NCBI GenBank assembly: GCA_023406715.1
Contig: JAEXVC010000228.1
Coordinates: 1-16,999, forward strand
Reading direction: 5' to 3'
Origin: Bacteroidota bacterium
GTDB taxonomy: Bacteria; Bacteroidota; Bacteroidia; Bacteroidales; Tenuifilaceae
Length of the DNA: 16,999 bases
Part shown: one piece after another, positions 13,945 through 16,999 of the stretch
How the letters are laid out: each line of letters opens with the position of its first letter
Position numbering within the stretch: the stretch's first letter is position 1
Notes under the pieces: model-generated
Told to the model about the DNA's origin: nothing
Seen by the model: only the letters and a program-made list of their open reading frames with translations
Database searches by the model: none
Translations under genes and position numbers: made by a program

Positions 13945-14583
13945 ATGAAAATCAAACAGTTTATTTTAAACCCATTTCAGGAGAATACATATTTGCTTTA
14001 CGATGAAACTGGTGAGGCTATTATTGTTGATGCTGGATGCTATACTCCATCGGAGGCAGCCGAGGTTAAACGATTTACTGACGACAACAAGCTTACCGTA
14101 AAGTATTTGGTGAATACCCATTGCCATATTGACCATATTCTGGGAATTAACGCTTTGCGCGATATATACAATGTTGATTGCTACGCCCATCGCGAGGAGT
14201 TGCCAACTCTGCAAATGGCGCCACAGCACGCAATGATGTTTGGACTTGTAATTGATACTGTTCCTAAGGTTGAGAAAACCATTGACGAAGGCGATGATTT
14301 AAAGTTTGGGAATACCACTTTAAAGGTAATTCATACTCCGGGACATACACTTGGTGGTGTTTGCCTTTACGCTGAAAAGGATAAGATGCTTCTTACTGGC
14401 GATACACTATTTCAGGGCTCAATTGGCCGAACCGACTTAGGGGGAGGAAGTTTCGATTCTATAATCCATAGCATCACAACAAAACTGCTAACACTGCCCG
14501 ATGAGGTAATGATTTTCCCGGGTCATGGCGATTCGTCGACCATTGGAAAAGAGCGAGTTAGCAATCCTTTCCTGAAGGATTAA
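13945..14583 (+). CDS. Metallo-beta-lactamase-fold hydrolase (glyoxalase II-like, YcbL group)
   Basis: The 212-residue cytosolic protein carries the complete di-metal site of the fold. This consists of H59-C-H61-I-D63-H64 in THCHIDH, H134 in HTPGHTLGG, D153 in TGDTLFQGSIGRTDLGGG, and H194 in FPGHGDSS. The C-terminal substrate helices of classical glyoxalase II are absent. The length of about 210 fits the short YcbL-type group, which has weak glyoxalase II activity in characterised members. The GRTDLGGG segment is shared with that group. A thioester or similar hydrolase activity is likely, but the substrate is unknown. The start ATG follows the repeat-containing spacer. No convincing promoter is seen, and read-through from pcm is possible. 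Confidence 0.92.
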   Translation: MKIKQFILNPFQENTYLLYDETGEAIIVDAGCYTPSEAAEVKRFTDDNKLTVKYLVNTHCHIDHILGINALRDIYNVDCYAHREELPTLQMAPQHAMMFGLVIDTVPKVEKTIDEGDDLKFGNTTLKVIHTPGHTLGGVCLYAEKDKMLLTGDTLFQGSIGRTDLGGGSFDSIIHSITTKLLTLPDEVMIFPGHGDSSTIGKERVSNPFLKD

Positions 14584-14646
14584 AACAGTTGCTCAAAAAC
14601 ATTAATAATAATTGAGTTTTATCATTTCAGTTCGAAACCAAATTGA

Positions 14647-14654
14647 TACTTTTG
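14647..14654 (+). promoter_or_regulatory. Candidate -7 element of the gcvP promoter
   Basis: TACTTTTG matches TAnnTTTG exactly, 41 nt upstream of the gcvP ATG. The -33 region has only TTTC at about 18 nt. The short leader leaves no room for a glycine riboswitch. Confidence 0.45.
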
Positions 14655-14695
14655 TTTTCAATTTTTAATCAATAACAATAAAACATTATCATATT

Positions 14696-16999
14696 ATGCT
14701 ATACACCGATAAATTTGTCTCTCGCCACAATGGTCCTCGCGACCATGAGATTGACGAGATGTTAAAGGTTGTTGGAGTATCATCTATCGATGAGCTAATC
14801 GACCAAACTGTTCCAAAAAACATCAGGCTAAAACAGCCCTTAAACTTACCTGCTCCGCTTAGCGAGTACGATTACTTAGGTAAGATTAAAGGAATGGCTA
14901 GCAAAAATAAGCTTTTCAAAACATACATAGGAATGGGTTACTACGGAACTGTTACTCCTTCGGTAATTCTTCGCAATGTTTTTGAGAATCCAGGTTGGTA
15001 CACTTCCTACACTCCATACCAGGCTGAGATTAGCCAAGGTCGTTTGGAGGCACTTTTGAACTACCAAACAATGGTTATTGACCTAACCGGAATGCAAATT
15101 GCAAACGCATCGTTACTCGACGAGGCTACTGCTGCTGCAGAGGCAATGGTTATGATGCTTAACCTTCGCAGTCGCGATGCTGTTAAGGCAGGCAAAAATG
15201 TTGTTTTTGTTGATAAAGATGTTTTCCCACAAACACTCGATGTAATCACCACACGTTGCGCTCCACTTGGCGTTGAGGTGGTAACTGGTTGCTACTCCGA
15301 ATATGTTTACACTGGTCGTGAGTTTGGTGCTATTATTCAGTACCCATCGGCAAAAGGAACCGTACGCGATTACTCTGCTTTTGTGGCAAAAACACACGAG
15401 GCTGGTGCGCTAGTTTCTGTTGCAGCCGATTTGCTTAGCTTAGCATTGTTAACACCTCCAGGCGAATGGGGTGCCGATATAGTTTTTGGAACAACCCAGC
15501 GTTTTGGCGTTCCTATGGCGTTTGGTGGTCCTCACGCTGCTTACTTTGCTTGTAAAGATGAGTTCAAGCGTAGCATGCCTGGTAGAATCATTGGTGTGTC
15601 AATCGACCGTCATGGAAACAAGGCGTTACGTATGGCGCTTCAAACCCGCGAGCAGCATATTAAACGTGAGCGTGCAACATCTAACATTTGTACTGCTCAG
15701 GCATTGCTAGCTATTATGGCTGGTATGTACGCTGTTTATCATGGTTCAGAGGGTATCAAGAGAATTGCAAACTACATTCATAGCGTTGCAGTTTTAGTTG
15801 CTAACGAGTTGGGTAAACTTGGTTATACCCAGAATGTACGTAGCTACTTCGATACTTTAGAGTTTACTCTTCCTGCAAATGTTAAGGTTGACGATTTACG
15901 TAAGATTGCCTTGGAGCATCAAATCAACCTAAACTATAAAGCAAACGGTACTGTAGGTATTAGTATTGATGAGGCTACTGGCATTTGCGATATCAACAAC
16001 TTAATCGGAGTATTTGCAAAGGCTGCCGGAAAAACTGTTGCTGAAATTAAATCGATTAACGAGGCTTGCACAGTTCCTGCTAATTTGAAACGTACAAGTG
16101 CAATATTAACCGAAAAGGTTTTCAATAGTTTCCATTCCGAAACTGAGATGATGCGCTACATCAAGAAACTTGAGCGTAGAGATATCGCATTAAATCACAG
16201 TATGATATCGTTGGGTAGCTGTACAATGAAGTTGAACCCTGCAACCACAATGCTTCCATTAAGCTGGGCTGAGTTTGGCAATATGCATCCATTCGTTCCT
16301 GCCGAGCAAGCTCAAGGTTATATGGAGTTAATTAAGGAGTTGGAAAAACATCTTGCCGAGATTACTGGTTTCCACGCAGTATCGCTTCAACCTAACTCTG
16401 GTGCTGCTGGTGAGGACACTGGATTAATGGTTATCCGCGAGTACCATATCCGCAGAGGCGAATCGCACCGTAACGTTGCGTTAATTCCTGCTTCGGCTCA
16501 CGGTACAAACCCTGCCAGTGCTGCATTTGCAGGTATGCAGGTTGTGGTTGTTGCTTGCGACGAGAAAGGAAACATCAACGTTGACGATTTAAAAGCCAAA
16601 GCAGAGCAATATAAGGATACACTATCTGCATTCATGGTAACATATCCTTCAACCCACGGAGTGTTCGAGAGCAAAATCCGCGAAATGATGGATATTATTC
16701 ACCAGAACGGTGGTTTAGTATATATGGATGGTGCAAATATGAACGCACAGGTTGGTTTAACCAGCCCAGGCGAAATTGGTGCCGATGTTTGCCACTTGAA
16801 CCTACATAAAACATTCGCTATTCCTCACGGAGGTGGTGGTCCTGGCGTTGGTCCAATTGGTGTTGCTAAGCACTTGGCTCCATTCCTACCAAGTCACCCA
16901 GTGGTAAAAACTGGCGGAGAGAAAGCCATTAAGGCTGTAGCTGCTGCTCCTTGGGGAAGCGCTGGTGTTATTGCAATTTCGTACGCATACATTTTGATG
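14696..16999 (+). CDS. gcvP: Glycine decarboxylase P protein, 3' end beyond window
   Basis: This pyridoxal-phosphate enzyme decarboxylates glycine and passes the aminomethyl group to the lipoyl H protein in the glycine cleavage system. The window holds 768 in-frame codons with no stop, out of roughly 950 usual for the single-chain form. The N-terminal half runs MLYTDKFVSRHNGPRDHEIDEM, given as residues 1-22, then YIGMGYYGTVTPSVILRN and NPGWYTSYTPYQAEISQGR. The C-terminal half contains SLGSCTMKLNPATTM, AHGTNPASAAFAGM and the PLP lysine K705 in HLNLHKTFAIPHGGGGPG. It is thus a fused alpha2-type protein, not split gcvPA/gcvPB. Codons look richer in C-ending forms (AAC, TAC, ATC) than neighbouring genes, suggesting high expression. 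Partner genes gcvT and gcvH are not adjacent on the visible side. Confidence 0.97.
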   Translation, partial: MLYTDKFVSRHNGPRDHEIDEMLKVVGVSSIDELIDQTVPKNIRLKQPLNLPAPLSEYDYLGKIKGMASKNKLFKTYIGMGYYGTVTPSVILRNVFENPGWYTSYTPYQAEISQGRLEALLNYQTMVIDLTGMQIANASLLDEATAAAEAMVMMLNLRSRDAVKAGKNVVFVDKDVFPQTLDVITTRCAPLGVEVVTGCYSEYVYTGREFGAIIQYPSAKGTVRDYSAFVAKTHEAGALVSVAADLLSLALLTPPGEWGADIVFGTTQRFGVPMAFGGPHAAYFACKDEFKRSMPGRIIGVSIDRHGNKALRMALQTREQHIKRERATSNICTAQALLAIMAGMYAVYHGSEGIKRIANYIHSVAVLVANELGKLGYTQNVRSYFDTLEFTLPANVKVDDLRKIALEHQINLNYKANGTVGISIDEATGICDINNLIGVFAKAAGKTVAEIKSINEACTVPANLKRTSAILTEKVFNSFHSETEMMRYIKKLERRDIALNHSMISLGSCTMKLNPATTMLPLSWAEFGNMHPFVPAEQAQGYMELIKELEKHLAEITGFHAVSLQPNSGAAGEDTGLMVIREYHIRRGESHRNVALIPASAHGTNPASAAFAGMQVVVVACDEKGNINVDDLKAKAEQYKDTLSAFMVTYPSTHGVFESKIREMMDIIHQNGGLVYMDGANMNAQVGLTSPGEIGADVCHLNLHKTFAIPHGGGGPGVGPIGVAKHLAPFLPSHPVVKTGGEKAIKAVAAAPWGSAGVIAISYAYILM

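Noticed and set aside
14592..14620. Weak hairpin CTCAA...TTGAG followed by TTTT after the metallo-hydrolase gene
   Set aside because: Only a 5-bp AT-rich stem with a 15-nt loop; too weak to call a terminator.
14584..14695. Possible glycine riboswitch upstream of gcvP
   Set aside because: The spacer is 112 nt, AT-rich, contains a promoter -7 box only 41 nt before the ATG, and lacks the conserved G-rich cores of a glycine aptamer.
15061..15397. Reverse-strand frames inside gcvP
   Set aside because: They lie opposite the uninterrupted gcvP frame, which carries clear family motifs through the region.

Overview
The window looks like chromosomal DNA of a Bacteroidota bacterium, probably Bacteroidales or a close relative. 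It is AT-rich. Several genes and the tRNA are preceded by the Bacteroidota promoter pattern TTTG / about 19 nt / TAnnTTTG, and Shine-Dalgarno sequences are not obvious. Families typical of the phylum occur (DUF4294, DUF3109, single-domain M16 peptidase, small lipoproteins with clear lipoboxes). The content is mostly housekeeping. I see no phage, transposase, CRISPR array or defence island.

Layout. Positions 1-1702 (minus) hold an ECF sigma factor gene and, 235 nt upstream of it, a MerR-type regulator with a cobalamin-binding C-terminal half (CarH/LitR-like). Each ends at a strong terminator, and the spacer between them carries several inverted repeats. Positions 1778-3639 (minus) are a tightly coupled O-methyltransferase and M16 zinc protease pair read from one consensus promoter. 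A tRNA-Phe (plus, 3823-3895) has its own perfect promoter and terminator. A small lipoprotein gene follows (minus, 4011-4514). Positions 4612-8121 (minus) form a three-gene operon, transcribed in the order gpmI, DUF3109, M20 dipeptidase, closed by a terminator at 4582-4607. Divergent from it is a DUF4294 gene (plus), whose tail overlaps an unknown lipoprotein gene lying downstream of elbB (minus).

The right part holds thpR (plus), then a polyprenyl-phosphate sugar-1-phosphate transferase and a degenerate Gfo/Idh/MocA-like oxidoreductase (both minus). After these come pcm, a glyoxalase-II-like metallo-beta-lactamase-fold hydrolase and gcvP (all plus). gcvP is cut by the window end after 768 in-frame codons. 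The pcm to hydrolase spacer holds a short repeat typical of dispersed intergenic repeats.

How the genes relate. Most are stand-alone metabolic or maintenance functions: glycolysis, peptide degradation, isoaspartate repair, glycine cleavage and RNA end or ligation chemistry. The most interesting spot is the MerR-B12 regulator next to an ECF sigma factor with dyad-rich promoters, an architecture reminiscent of light/cobalamin-responsive circuits. The second is the Gfo/Idh/MocA-like protein, which has lost both hallmark motifs and probably starts at TTG. I found no convincing wholly new system.
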